Positions 24,947 to 38,430 of a DNA stretch of 64,000 bases are shown here, piece after piece; position 1 is the first letter of the stretch, and the number at the start of each line of letters is the position of its first letter. The translations under genes and the position numbers were made by a program. This DNA is from Salminus brasiliensis (taxonomy: Eukaryota > Chordata > Actinopteri > Characiformes > Bryconidae). Under the pieces are notes generated by a model. The model saw nothing but the letters and a program-made list of their open reading frames with translations, ran no database searches and was not told the origin of the DNA. Location: positions 6,233,364 to 6,297,363 of the forward strand of contig NC_132901.1 in NCBI RefSeq assembly GCF_030463535.1, in the 5' to 3' direction.

Positions 24947-25294
24947 CTTGTTCCTGCTGCTTTCAGTGACAGTGGTTTTATGCACTGCAGATGGTAAAAT
25001 GGTGCATTTGAGAGACCTGATATATTTAGCTTCTAGCTGGGAGTTTTGAAAGTGGGGGAGTTTGAAATGGTGTCTGTTTGAATTCATGTAGTGAGTATGT
25101 ACATGTAAAAATGGAGAATAAGTGAGAAAAAGTTAATGATGACTTTTATAAGCAGATTTTTACAGGTTTTTTTTTTGTTTACAGTTTATAGGTGGTGGGT
25201 TGGGTTTTACCCCACAGTGATGGTACAAGGATCCTAGGTACAAATTAAACAATAAATTCAGTGGACTAAATTGCAATATTTATTTGATTGATCA

Positions 25295-25390
25295 GTTTAA
25301 TTAAATTAAATTGATTTGTGTAGCACTTTTCGCAATGTTTGTCAAGATGCAGCTTTACATAAATAGCTAGCAAAATATTTTAAGAAAACT
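25295..25390. repeat. Fish CAGCTTTAC repeat fragment
   Basis: ATTGATTTGTGTAGCACTTT followed by AAGATGCAGCTTTACATAAA. Same family as 14027-14070, 29655-30540 and 33413-33570. Confidence 0.5.
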
Positions 25391-25717
25391 AGCATTTAAC
25401 TAGCAATTAATGGGGAACCAGTGTTTAATGTGTAATGTTTTAATGTCTAGTTTTGTATGTTTCTGAATTGTTAACAGTTAACAGTGTTAACAGTGTGCCA
25501 TGTGTCTAAAGTCCTGGAATAGAGTCAGGACAGTGAAACAATTTTTGTTTCTTGACAATACCACAGTGAATTTGAAATAATGCAACCAAAATGTAGTAGA
25601 AGTGTATACTTTCAGATTTAATTCAAGGGATAACAAACATTGCTTTAACCAATTATAAATATAATAAAGAATTAATTTACAGTCCCTCCATTTTCATATG
25701 CTCAAATGTATAGGGAC

Positions 25718-25775
25718 AGGCACAGGTGATAGATGGTAGATAGATAGATAGACCGACAGACAGACAGACAGAGTT
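25718..25775. repeat. GATA/GACA compound microsatellite
   Basis: TAGATAGATAGATAGA merging into CAGACAGACAGACAGA. GATA/GACA repeats of this kind are common in teleosts. Confidence 0.9.
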
Positions 25776-26762
25776 ATTCCAACACAAGAAACTCTGGAGT
25801 TCCCGTTTCTTATATCCAGCCAGCAGCATTCAAGGAGGCAGTGTCCTGTGACTACTGATAAAAAACTAGAGCAAGACCAGCACAAACCGATACTGAAACT
25901 CTATTAAGATAAAAGAATTGAGTTTCTACAACCTACTTCTTTTCTGGTGATTGTATGCAGGGTACTGGTTATGTTGCAAACCTTCCCCTAGGTGGCTTAG
26001 TTGGGAATTTTATTGTGGGCCTAGTAGCAACCTCAGCCAAATGATGCCCTCTTTGGACCACCTGTTGGGAGTGACTATCAAATGCAAATCACTTAAAATG
26101 AACCCCATCTCTGTAATTTTTAAATATGTGTGATGAAATAACCAGAGAACAGGCCACACCATCAATCAATCCTCTAATTATCATTTACCCTGTTAAAATG
26201 GAGGAATTATGTGAAAATGGCTGCATAAAAACATTTTGCATGTCCACAAGGCACCCACAGGTCATACTTTCAACTATAGTGCAGAGTTCATACATTCAAG
26301 AAGCGCATTGCCCTCAAACAACAAACACTTACCAGCTATAACACAAAGTTCTGTTGCTCCATTGGGTTCCCCTTTTCCCCAGTGTCTGGGGATGAGACAA
26401 GTATTCACTGTGTTAAAAGTTAAAAACTTACAGAAGTTACTGATACACAGCCAGCAGTCTGTCTCACAAAGAAGGCTTTTTTGCTTTCACACTGAATACG
26501 GTATGTGCTGCACTCACGGCTCATGTCCACATAAGCTGCTGTTCACAGCACTTACGATATGTGCAGTGCTTGGCGGTTGGGTGCAAAAGTGGTAGACACT
26601 CTCAGTAGCATGGGTTGTGTTACTGTTATCAATCTTCATGCATCAGTCCTCACATCAGTTCCCACATTCCAGCTGTAATCCATGTGCTGTGACACATTAT
26701 GTGCACCAAAGCTTCATTAATTAAATTCAATAAAATGTGAAAATATAACATTAGTTATATAT
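25776..26762. other. Unannotated intergenic DNA
   Basis: Several open frames of 60-119 codons (25951-26595) have no recognised domain or splice context. No repeat recognised. Confidence 0.35.
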
Positions 26763-26763
26763 A

Positions 26764-28097
<1,334 letters not shown>

Positions 28098-28319
28098 TAT
28101 ATATATTAAAGGCTCATCAAAATTTAATTTCTGTCAGCGTGACGGAAGTAAGCAGAACAACACACAAAACACAAGTCCCAGACTTATTGCAACTGGTCTG
28201 TAACATCCACCCCCCGTCTTAAAACAATGCATTTTTGAGAATATTGAAATCTTTAGTCCTCAAACCCCCTAGACTCCTTAGGTGGTCTAGATGTATTTAC
28301 CTTAAACAAGTTTGGTACA

Positions 28320-28745
28320 TGGAAGTTGTCAGACCCTCATTATCGCGCCCTCCCCCGGGCCGATCCCAAGCCCACAGGCCCAAGTCCACAGTCGTTTAGA
28401 AATTCTTCTAAAACCAATGCCATCAGTATGTTTTGCAACAATGAGGTTGCAAAGGTCTTGAGAGAGTTCACTGGTTTTACCTATCATGAGCTGTTTCTTG
28501 TGTGGGACCATGGTAATGAGAAACCTTTTTATAGACCATCAGTTGAACCAGCTGATGTTAATTTGCTAAGTGGCAGAATTGCAATCTAATTACGAATAGA
28601 TTTCAGCTGATGTCATGGCTTTATGCACCTCTCGTTCTTCATGTGTTAGGTATGTTTCCACTGTATCATTTCTCATTATTACCGACATCTGGTGAGAATT
28701 ACATATCAAAATACCTTTAGAAATATATTTACTTAGTAAATTGGA
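28320..28745 (-). pseudogene. 5' part of a second Tc1-type element
   Basis: Minus strand: MIGKTSELSQDLCNLIVAKH and DGIGFRRISK, the N-terminal DNA-binding helix-turn-helix of a different Tc1 family, ending abruptly near 28400. Upstream (28510-28745) is the family's 5' UTR-like sequence including TCAGTTGAACCAGCTGATGT. 3' half absent. Confidence 0.65.
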
Positions 28746-28781
28746 GACGTGTCCAATAATTATTTCACTCACTATATTCAT

Positions 28782-29145
28782 ACACTGTATTGCCAAAAGT
28801 GTCTGTTCGTCTGCCTCCGAGCAGCTGCTTCTCCATGAAGCTCTCTACGCACTGTTCTTGAGCTGTTCTGAAGGCTACATAAGTTTGAAGGTCTGTGAGA
28901 CATTGACTCTGCAGAAAGTTGGCAACCTCTGGGCACAATGTGCCTCAGGATCAGCTGACTCCACTCTTTAATTTTTTTGTGGCCTACCACTTGTCGTTGC
29001 TGTCGTTCCTAATCGCTTCCACTTTGTTATAATACCACTGAGAGTTGACTGTGGAATATTTAGTAGCAAGGAAATTGGACTTGTTGCACAGGTGGCATCC
29101 TATCACAGTTCCTGAGAGCGCCATGAGTAAAATAAGAATTGGACA
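28782..29145 (+). mobile_element. Non-autonomous Tc1-like element (MITE), one end
   Basis: Starts ACACTGTATTGCCAAAAGTG, close to the CACTATATTGCCAAAAGTAT terminus of a widespread teleost MITE. Continues with GACTCTGCAGAAAGTTGG, CGCTTCCACTTTGTTATAAT and TTGCACAGGTGGCATCCTAT in the expected order, then fades before the far terminus. Confidence 0.65.
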
Positions 29146-29654
29146 CATCACCAATTTATTTAGAAGTGCCAGCACCACATACCATTGAGTACCGGCCCAC
29201 TTCAAGCACTGTAGATAACACAGTAAGGGGGATGATTTGTGATGTATGCTTTACATTCATTGTATAGTATTTCTGTTACTGTTTGGGACTAGACACATTC
29301 TTTATGTTAAATCTAGATTGAAAATTAACCTACTATTTTCCTTGTCTCTAACGCAAACATTTCAATGAGCAAAAAAATGTCAGGAAACGTCATTATTAAT
29401 TTGGTCTTAATTCCACTAAAACAGACAGGTTCCTTGTTTGAGGTATTATTTCTCCCACTGTTTCTACCAATCCACTTAGGGACTTTTCATTTAGAGTTTT
29501 GGTTCCTTGTAAACTCTTGTGAAGATGGGATGATATGATTCAAGTGTGAGTGTGAGTATGAGTAATCGTGCATTCTGTAACTGTAAGCAAACCAAAGAAG
29601 ACTATGTGACATCTTTCTTACATTATAATTAAAATAATATGTATATTTGGGCAA
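29146..29654. other. Unannotated DNA
   Basis: No gene or repeat recognised; a short GTGAGTGTGAGTATGAGT run occurs near 29545. Confidence 0.4.
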
Positions 29655-30540
29655 TAAAAATAATATATTATTTATATAATAAAATATTTATTTAGTTCAA
29701 AACAGATTTTGTCACAAAGCAGCTTTACAGAGACAAGAGACAGTGGCAAGGAAACAAAACCCTCAGACCAAGGAAAAGAAACCAGAAATAAAAATAAGAC
29801 TCAAAAGTGTAACCAATTCTCTTCTGGTCAACAGTGGATAGCACAACAGATAACAAATCAGCATATAATATAATCAGAATAAAAGCAACAAAAGGTTAAA
29901 TAGACTGAAAATAATGAAGAACTATAATAAATGTGAGAGCGAGGCATGAGTTACGAACATGTGTATAAGCACAGGACACATGCTCAGTATTATTGTGAAA
30001 AACAAAGGGCTTAAGAGGGTTGACAGAGGGTGACAAAAAATTGTTCCAGAGGGGCATGCAGCAGTACACATGAATGAACCCACACTAACTTTGAGCAGAC
30101 AGGCCAGGACAAGAAGGAAGGGGAAAAAGAAGGGGGTTAAAAGTATATACAGTCTGGTGGAACCAATATTGAATGTATAACAGAACTGGAATAATATGTA
30201 ATATAATAACGTGTCAGTGTTTGGAAGAAACACCAATTCCGGAGTCAGTTGTGGAGCTCAAAGTGAACCTGATAGCTTTAAATGCCAAAATAGAGTCTCC
30301 AATAATAACACTTCCCTGAGTGGTGGTCCTAGATGCTGAGATCTAATGACTAGTCACACTGTTACTGCCAGGCTCTCTTTTGTGCATGAACAGAGACAAT
30401 GACCCCACTCTGCTGGTACTGCTGATAATGAGACAGCTACATCCCCTCAAGTATCGTAACAAGCTGTCTGCTTCTCCAGAACAGTCTGAATGTGCCAGTC
30501 CAACCTGTCCAGATCATCTGCAGAGCATGTAATAATAATT
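29655..30540. repeat. Long copy of the fish CAGCTTTAC repeat
   Basis: Opens with TTATTTAGTTCAAAACAG and CACAAAGCAGCTTTACAGAG, then GACAGTGGCAAGGAAACAAA and CTCAGACCAAGGAAAAGAAA, the usual order of a dispersed otophysan repeat of unclear class. It runs on with decayed sequence to about 30540. Open frames inside are not genes. Confidence 0.6.
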
Positions 30541-30639
30541 GTTAATGTGAATAGCTAAGCAAATTAAATATTTCCAAAAGTACAAAGTAGATTCATATTC
30601 ATATTTATATTTTAAGAAAGAATTACTTCCTAATTTTCA

Positions 30640-30990
30640 TCTTTGACAGTTTCAAAATCATTGGAAAAAAACCCAAAAGGGCAAAGGATTGAGCAGCCTG
30701 TATGATCAGTACATAGTTGCACCCAGCATCTTTCAATTCTTTTTTCACCTATTCTTCCTAGCAAAAAAAGTCTAGTTCTGAAAGTTTATTGGGCTGTCTT
30801 CATGATCTTTTGAATTATGATTACAGATTTTTAATTCAGAAAAGTTATCCGAGATCAGGGTGCCCAAACATTTGCATGGTGCTCCTTTCCTTTGTTCACA
30901 CTTAATGTGTAAATAAAATCTATACTAATTTTGCTAGAAATATAATTTTAATTTTCTGAAGTACAGGGTTCAATAATTTTGGACATGACT
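30640..30990. repeat. Decayed DNA-transposon-like repeat
   Basis: GGGTGCCCAAACATTTGCAT followed by GGTGCTCCTTTCCTTTGTTC. The same phrase recurs, diverged, at 33820-33890 and in part at 45510-45535, so it is a dispersed family. Class unknown. Confidence 0.45.
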
Positions 30991-31660
30991 GTATACCGGC
31001 TAGTCATTCTTTTAACAGTGTTAGCTACTGCCAATACATAGCTGTCATATGAACATGAATATGAATCATGAATCATGGATCATAATGTAAATAAACTGAA
31101 AAAACCTGCAATGCATGTGCAAAGCAAGGCATAGCTCACAGTGTAGCTTACACAAGATAAACCCTGCACATGTAAAACGTGTAGGACTATAAAACAGAGA
31201 TCCTTCGTTTTAAATGCTAAGATACTCCACCAAAACTTTTTAAAGTAAAATGAGTAGTAGAAAGTAGATTTATGCATGGATTCAGGATGAAAAAACACAC
31301 TAATATTCATACATTAGCTAAAGAGAATTAAGAGCAACTGTGCATGGATTAATACTTTTTTGAGGCAAAACCACAGATTGTTCCCATTACTCAGTCAAGC
31401 ATTCCCCTTTTCTAACCATAAAATATAGAATGAAAACAGGTCACCTGTGATTGCTAGTATTTTCTTATTTATTTACTTGCTCCACAAAATCGTGTAAATT
31501 CAACCTATCCAATTCATCAATTCTTTTGCCAACAACTGGCTTCAAAGCTTGAAATGACTAGAGTCTAATACAGCCTACACACATGACCTTCATTCCTTTC
31601 CTTAATAGCTACAGTCAGATCTGAAGTGAAACAGAAGGCATTCTGTTTCACTTCTTCCCC
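30991..31660. other. Unannotated DNA
   Basis: No gene or repeat recognised. It would lie immediately 3' of the orphan terminal exon (minus strand) and could hold its 3' UTR. Confidence 0.3.
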
Positions 31661-31663
31661 ATT

Positions 31664-31758
31664 TTAATTCTTCTTCCTCTTGGTCACCAATTCTGGTAGA
31701 AAGAATCCAGTCCCCCAGTCCGCACGATTGACAGCATAAATATTTTTAGCAACCATAA
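31664..31758 (-). CDS. Orphan terminal coding exon, gene unknown
   Basis: Minus strand: a strong acceptor (TTGCTTTTTGTCTTTTGCAG) is followed by 95 nt that complete a phase-1 codon and then encode 30 residues beginning MVAKNIYAVNRADWG and ending in KRKKN and a TAA stop. The composition looks like conserved protein (GTGFFLPEL) and the Lys-rich end resembles a dilysine-type ER retrieval tail. I do not recognise the parent protein, and no other exon of it was found on the minus strand up to 39 kb. It may be the last exon of a gene with long introns, or a stranded copy. Confidence 0.4.
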
Positions 31759-31904
31759 CTGCAAAAGACAAAAAGCAACACTGTAACATATGTTCCTATA
31801 AAATCACAGCTGTTGTGCATAGTACAATGCTGATAAATTACATTTTCCTCAGTACTGGTGTGCTGTTCTGTTTTACAGTAAAAAACATTTTACAGTACGG
31901 TATG

Positions 31905-32720
31905 GATACTAGAGCGAAAATGACAGTGGACCAAGTTTTTCACTTTGCCTAAAATTAGAGAAAATGATCACATCTGCAAATTCCACAACCTGCACACTTG
32001 TTTCAATTCCCTCAAAACTATTGAAATAAGTATTTCCAGTTATAATCAATCCTCTTTTTACAGTAGTAAATTTGTCACTTAGCTTAGGGTATATACCCAA
32101 AGCTCTTAAATTAGAAGTTATTAAACCTTTGATCAAGAAACCAAATCTCTAGCCAACTGTCCTATCTTGCATACCTATCTCTAACCTAACATTTATATTC
32201 AGGATCTTAAAAAAAGCTGTGGCCCAACAACTTTGTTCATACCTGCATAAGAACCACATATATCATATATTCAGACCCTCTCATTGCACTAAGCTTTAAC
32301 ATAACAAACAATCTTTTTCTTGCCTCTGATCAAGACTGTGTACCCTTATAAGTACAACTTGACCTCAGTGCAGCTTATGATACAATAGACCATGCTATCC
32401 TCCTAGAAAGAGAACATGGTTGGAATAACAGGAACAGCCCTGGTCTAAATGATATTTAACTGAATGTCATCAGTTCATAAAGGAAAAGGATGCATCTTCA
32501 ATTTGTACAAATGTGATGTGGAATTTTGCAAGGCTCTATCTACAAAGGTGTTTAGATCAGCCAAACCTGATGACAGCTATTTCTTGTTCACCAGCTACAA
32601 ATCTTGGTGTCATAATTGATTCAAAATCAGCCCAGTTCTATCAGCACTGCATTGTATTCTAGTTATATTCTGTATTGATAAAATAAATAATACAATTCTA
32701 CCATTGACATACAACGCCCT
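31905..32720 (+). pseudogene. Decayed L2-like LINE (family A)
   Basis: Plus-strand fragments read LPKLREND-like, then AVIKPLIKKP-like near 32120. The clearest piece is LDLSAAYDTIDHAILL near 32358-32405, the L2-type LDLSAAFDTVDH block containing the first catalytic Asp. The 31909-32136 frame on the minus strand is its shadow. The 5' half of this family also appears at 36450-36735. Confidence 0.65.
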
Positions 32721-33412
32721 TCTGGGTGCTACTGTCGCTGTGTTACCTTCTGCCTCTCTCCTTTTGGTTAGGATGTTGAAGTCATACCTGCCAAAATTGT
32801 CAGCAACACAGACATGACAGAGTGGTTGAGGCAGGCTGCATGTTCAAAAGTACTTTATTAAGGCTAATACAAAACTCAACTCATCAGGACAGGCAGGGGT
32901 CAAAATGCAGGCAGGCAGGTACATCAAAGCCCATACTCCAGCAAGCATGAAATGTCAGAAACAAGCAGAATGTCAGTAAACCAAGTAAACCAAAAAGCAT
33001 CACATGTGCAACAAGATTGGGTAGTGTCATGGGTAAAGACTCCACACCAGCATGTAAAAACAGGGGAGCTTAAGTGGAGTCCTAATCAGTCCAGAAACTA
33101 ACTGTACCTGTGTGCCTAGAGCAGAGCGTCAGGTGAGAGACAGAACCCATGTGCAGTAGGTGCCCTTTTTAATTTTTTGCCCTCCAAACAGCTCAAGTCC
33201 ACCACTGATTTTCATTTCAGCTGTTTTTGTTTGTTTCTTGTTTATTTGTGTTTTTTGCTTATTTTTGTAGAAATTGAACAGTTTATTTTTGCAGAAGTTG
33301 TGTGCGGAAGTGAAACAGTGTTTTAGTATAATGCTATAACCCACCTCCAAGTACTTTCTTTCCCACAGTCAAAATTTATAAGATGTGGTGTGGCTTAACT
33401 TAACTAGGAGTC
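32721..33412. other. Unannotated DNA
   Basis: No gene recognised. CAGGCAGGGGTCAAAATGCAG and AGGCAGGCAGGTACATC-like sequence near 32890-32925 looks repeat-derived. Confidence 0.3.
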
Positions 33413-33575
33413 AAATCAAATCAAATACAAATTATTAAAATACTTGTAAAGTGCTTTTAAACTGATGTTGTTGCAAAGCTGCTTTACAGAAATCTAGTAA
33501 TGAAACATAAAACCACTGGTAAGCAAGCAAATGGCGTCAGTGCCAAGAAAAACTCCCTCAAAGCTGTATAAATAA
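33413..33575. repeat. Fish CAGCTTTAC repeat, short copy
   Basis: GTCAAATCAAATCAAATACA, then GTAAAGTGCTTTTAAACT and GCAAAGCTGCTTTACAGAAA, ending in GCCAAGAAAAACTCCCTCA. Same family as 29655-30540. Confidence 0.6.
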
Positions 33576-34327
33576 AAGCATACCCTTCTTAAAACTTGCA
33601 CTCTTGAGGTAGTCCACTTTGGATACTCATTTGTGTTGCTCTAGGAGCTGATGCTTGCATCTAGAAGCTGATGCTTGCTTCTAGAATTGTGCTAGTAGAA
33701 AGTAGAGTAGAGAGTATTTATAAAATTTGTCACATGGCCTTTCCGTTGATTGTTAGCAAACCAAAGGCTCAACAAAATAATTAAGGTCTGAGACCTTGGT
33801 AAAAGTTAAATGTTACATAAATCTTTAGGAGTGCCCAGTTTTGCATGGTATTCTTTCCTTTTTTCAGTCTAAAATTGTACAAAAATAAACATGTTATGTT
33901 CACCAGGCCAATATCCTGATTCTTCATGTCTTAACTCTAAAAAGAGGAAGAGGATTGCTTATTTTTGTTCTACTTGTACATATGTTCACTCAAGAGGCCT
34001 TTTTTTAGTTCCGCAATCAATAAAAAGATAAAAGTCCTGATGATGAAAAGTAGAACATTCATATAGTGTCTTAATTATAAATAATACAAAGTTGTGTTAA
34101 CTAGATGTGCATGTAGGCAGCGTGAAAGACGCCATCTAACATTCGTGTGCACAAAATCGCGTCTCATACTGATTCAGTATGTAACAGTGGATTTTATTTT
34201 TAAATGAGTATCGATTTAAAGGCAACTATGGCAATGATTTTTTCTGGGGGTTTATTTTCTTAGCTCTTAGATTAGTTCAGATGCTTGAGTGCATTTCATT
34301 ATAGTATGGATCCACTGCATGCTGTGC

Positions 34328-34545
34328 AAATACATTATAAAAAAGGACAAAAGGGACACCTGCTCATTCATGTTTTTTTCAATGTCAAGGGTATTAAAAC
34401 AAGAGTTTATCCTGCTTTTGTTGGAGTAACTTTTTCTACTGTCCAAGGAAGGCTTTCTATTTGAATCATTGCTATGAAGATTTGGTTACATTCAGCCACA
34501 AGAATCGTGAATCACTGGAAGGGGCGTGTCTGTCTACACACAAAA
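34328..34545 (+). mobile_element. MITE family M, copy 2 (3'-truncated)
   Basis: AAGGACAAAAGGGACACCTG, CTGCTTTTGTTGGAGTAACT and GAAGATTTGGTTACATTCAG match the first half of the element at 9440-9877; the second half is missing. Confidence 0.65.
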
Positions 34546-35300
34546 GACAAATGAACCTGTTAATCAAATAAGTTTTAACTGTCTGTCCATAAATGTATTG
34601 ATTTATTGTTGTTTTCAACATATTTAATTACTGGGCATTGCTGTATGCAATAAATCTCTAAAATTCTATCCATCTATGCTAAAGCATCTAATAGGGCCTG
34701 AAAATTACACATGTTGATTACAGTATTTACGGCATTGACTGGCTACATAAAGGGTGGGCTTAACTCTAAAAGTAAGTAATATTGAAGCGTTTTTAAAATG
34801 ATCTATTTATTAATTTATTATTACCTTCCTCAAGTCTTTACTTGACTTCAAACAGCTCCTGTTTATAATATTATTTCAATGTGTTCTTTATTTGCAAATG
34901 AACAAAATTCTATATATAATGCACAAGAAATACCTCAAGAAGTGCAAGCTAAAGGTTTCACCAGGGCCCTCACAATCAAACAAACTTTGAGAAATGTTTC
35001 ATCTTTAGCTGTATGTCTTTTGGAAATCAGGTCACTAGCCAGGAGTAGCCAAATATTTCCATGTCATTGTATCTGTCTTTGCCTTCCCTTCCTCATCTAA
35101 TTTTAATATAAGAAAAAGACAGCATGAGTAACACACAATTTAGCTAATCATTCCATTTATTAAAAATAAAGCACATCAAAAACTCATCCTAGAGGTCATA
35201 AAATAGACAAACATTTAAAGAACTATGCACTACGCTTTTCAGTTAAGGTCATGTGCATGATTCCACAATAAGAATAATACTAGGCAAAATGGCGTACCTT
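34546..35300. other. Unannotated DNA
   Basis: AT-rich; the 73-codon frame at 34879 has no recognised domain or splice context. Confidence 0.35.
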
Positions 35301-35304
35301 AAAG

Positions 35305-35870
35305 AGTTGCAAGACACAAACCATTGCTGACCAAACAAGAACACAAAATATTGTCTTGCATTTGACAAAAAAAAACATCTAGATGACCCCCAAGACATTT
35401 GGAATAATATACTGTGGATTGATGAGTCAACAGAGGAACTTTCGAAGACATGGGTCCTGGCATAAAGCTAACTGCATTCCACCATAAGAACATCATACCA
35501 ACAGTCATATGTGGTGGTGGTGTTGGGACCTGAATGTCTTGGCATAATTAATGGAACCATACATTCTGTTCTCTATCAAAAAACCTGAAGTGAAATATCC
35601 ACCTGTTCTTTTGTGACCTAAAGCTCAAGCACAATTGGCTTATGCAGCAGGATAACGATCTGAAGCACAAAAGCAAGCCCACATCAATTGGCTCAAACAA
35701 AACAAATGAAACAAAATTGACCAAGTCAAAGTCCTGACCTGAATCTCATTTAGATGCTGTGGAAATGGCAGGCATGGTACCTAATTATCCTTGCTAAATG
35801 TATTCACAAAGAGTTTAATGATACTTGTATTGCATTGAAGGGGCTGAGCTGCATTTGATCTTTTTGACCA
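35305..35870 (+). pseudogene. Tc1-type transposase relic (family T2)
   Basis: Plus-strand pieces read ILWIDEST (first catalytic Asp), HHKNIIPTVICGGG, then QQDNDLKHKSK (second catalytic Asp) and a decayed SPDLNPIEMLW equivalent near 35735-35760. Nucleotide phrases such as AACATCATACCAACAGTCAT and ATGCAGCAGGATAACGAT are those of a widespread fish Tc1 family. Many stops; no terminal repeats seen. Confidence 0.75.
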
Positions 35871-36449
35871 CCAGATGGAACTAGTGCACTGTGTTAATAA
35901 GCTACAAGAAATTAATTTTTTTTCAGTGCATTGGAGAGAAGTATCAGTGCTCTTCTTTGCTATCAAGGATGTACATAGATGTACCTTGTACAATTACTGT
36001 CACAAACACGGCAGTACACACAATCCAAAACCATGACTGAGATAATGACTAAATATTTGACAGCACAAGGGAACATGCTACTTTTAAATAAAGCTAAAAT
36101 TAGCTTCCTAAATGTTACATATAATCCTCGTATTCTAAATACCACCCTCTGAAATATCTTTGTTACTGTACTGAATAACATATTATATGATATTACAGAC
36201 CCTGGAACACAGATAGGCAACATTTTATACTTGAGCTGTTTGGGTTTTTTTTCTCAAGTAACATGGGACCAGAAGCAGGGCAGTGCCTTTGGGAAATTAT
36301 AAGTAACATCAAATTCCTCTTAATATTCTTTAACATTTCTTATACCTTTATATACCTTATACCTTATACCTTTGTAGCTCCTGTCACTGAAAAATCAATG
36401 CGGCATTACGCTTATTTGTCCAAGTTTTGCTGAATTCAACCTGAGTTGG
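35871..36449. other. Unannotated DNA
   Basis: No gene or repeat recognised; short TATACCTTATACC duplications occur near 36340-36372. Confidence 0.35.
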
Positions 36450-36735
36450 ACAGGTAGATTTGTACAACCTGTACACTCGACCCAACTCCCTTAAAAACAC
36501 TAAAAGAAATACTCTCAATTATAATCAGATCTCAATCTTTTATCAATAGTAAATTAGTCCTTTAGCTTAGGGCATGTACCCAAAACCCCTTAAATTAGCA
36601 GTCATAAAAGCTTTGATAAAAAAAAAAAAAAACAGATCTTGATCCTAGTGTACTGTTAAATTACTGATCCATTTCGAACTTCACATTTATATCCAAGAAA
36701 TTAGAAAAAGCTGTGGCTATAAATAAAGGGACTAT
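36450..36735 (+). pseudogene. L2-like LINE family A, 5' fragment
   Basis: Parallels 31960-32220: TTAGCTTAGGGCATGTACCC versus TTAGCTTAGGGTATATACCC, then TAAATTAGCAGTCATAAAAG and AAAAAGCTGTGGC. Interrupted at the family B element that starts beside it. Confidence 0.6.
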
Positions 36736-36759
36736 ACTAAAGTTGTGCAACAAATGTAA

Positions 36760-38430
36760 CTAGCTTCTTTCCACAGATGACACACCTTCTCACTTCTAAT
36801 AATCCTACCACCTGTTTGCTAGATCCTGTTCCATCCACAATATTCCAAACAATTGCTCCAAACCTCCTTCCTTTCATCTCTTTTTTCTTAAATAGCTCTT
36901 TGTCGTCAGGTCATGTACCATCTACCTTCAAGTCTGCCAGAGTTGTGCCTATCCTAAAGAAGCCAACTCTAGACAGCTTGGACATTGGCAACTACAGACC
37001 CATTTCTCTTCTCTCCTTCCTCGCGAAGATTCTCGAACGTTCCGTCTACAACCAACTGTCTCTCTTTCTCAGTATAAACAATCTACAGGACCATAACCAG
37101 CCTGGCTTCCAAGCGGCACACTCTACTGAAACTGCTTTCAGTGCAGTAACAGAGAAACTCCATGCAGCTAAATCTGCCAAACTGTCATTGGTTCTGATTC
37201 TCCTCGACCTCTCCACAGATTTTGACACAGTGGACCACAAGATCCTCCTGTCTGTCCTTACCATCCTTGGAATTACCAGCTCTGCATGGTGATGGTTTGA
37301 ATCATACCAGGTAACAGGGCAGGGGGACAAGTCCACTTCTTGTAGTCTCTCCACTGGCGTTCCACAAGACTCAGTGCTTGGTCCTCTTCTTTTCTCACTT
37401 TACACCAGCGCTCTTGGTAAAGTAATATCCGCCTATGCATTCTCTTACCACTGCTACGCTGATGACACTTAACTCATCCTTTCTTTCCCACCATCTGACG
37501 GGTTTCTACCCACATTTCAGCATGTCTCACTGTTTCTTCTTAGATGCCAGCTCACCACCTCAAACTCAACCCCAGCAAGACAGAGCTGCTGTACATCCTG
37601 GGAACTGCTGGACTTCACAATGATCTTGCCATCTTCTTTGAAAACTCACTGGTCACTCCATCTACAAAAGCTCAAAGCCTTGGTGTAGTCATGGATTATC
37701 AGTTATCTTTCTCAAGTCATGTTGCAGTTCTAATTCGGTCCTGCAGATTTCTCCTTTACGACATCCGAATTCGACCCTTCCTCTCTAGAGAGGCCACCCA
37801 GGTGCTTGTTCAGTCTTTTGTCACTTCAAGACTTCAAGACTTGCAAAACCCTTCTGGCTGGTCTCCCTTTGGCACCATCAGGCTCCTGCAACTTATCCAG
37901 AATGCAGCGGCACGGGTCGTCTTCAACGTTTCTAAGTTTGGCCATGTAACCCTGCAGCTGCGTTCTCTTCACTGGCTTCCTATAGCTGTCCACATCAGAT
38001 TCAAAACCCTGAAGCTGGCCTACAAAGCAAAGAATGGACCAGCCCCTCCATATGTGATGGCAGTGGTCAAAAGCCGATCTGTACCAAGAGTCCTTCAAGC
38101 TTCAAGTACGGCTCAGCTTGACCCGCTTAAGATACATAGAAGACAAGCTGCATTTTTCTGTCCTGGCACCAAAGTGGTGGACTTCCCCTGGGTGTCCCAC
38201 AGGCAGATTCGCTTGCTGCCTTCAAATTCAGACTGAAGACCCACCTCTTCCGAGAGTACTTGGGCGAAGTATTATGGTCTCCATATTGACTTGTGTTTAG
38301 CAGTATCTAAGCTTAGAGGTATCCTTGAAATTTAGTCTATTCAAACTACTTAAGGTTATTCTTGAGTAAATAGCGAAACACTTTTGTAAGTTGCTCTGGA
38401 TAAGAGTGTCTGCTAAATGCCGTAAATGTT
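36760..38430 (+). mobile_element. L2-like LINE (family B), partial reverse transcriptase ORF
   Basis: ORF blocks in order: VPILKKPTLDSLDIGNYRPI, KILERSVYNQL, a first catalytic Asp in STDFDTVDHKILL (about 37220), TGA at 37290-37292, [20 protein letters not shown] and CYADDT (YADD at 37454-37465). A shifted frame from 37544 gives LNPSKTELLYILG, NAAARVVFN and LHWLPIAVHIRFKTLKL. The 3' end has TTGCTCTGGATAAGAGTGTC and TGCTAAATGCCGTAAATG. The order and final motif are those of L2-clade elements. Stops and frameshifts make it non-functional. No 5' endonuclease domain is present. Confidence 0.85.
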
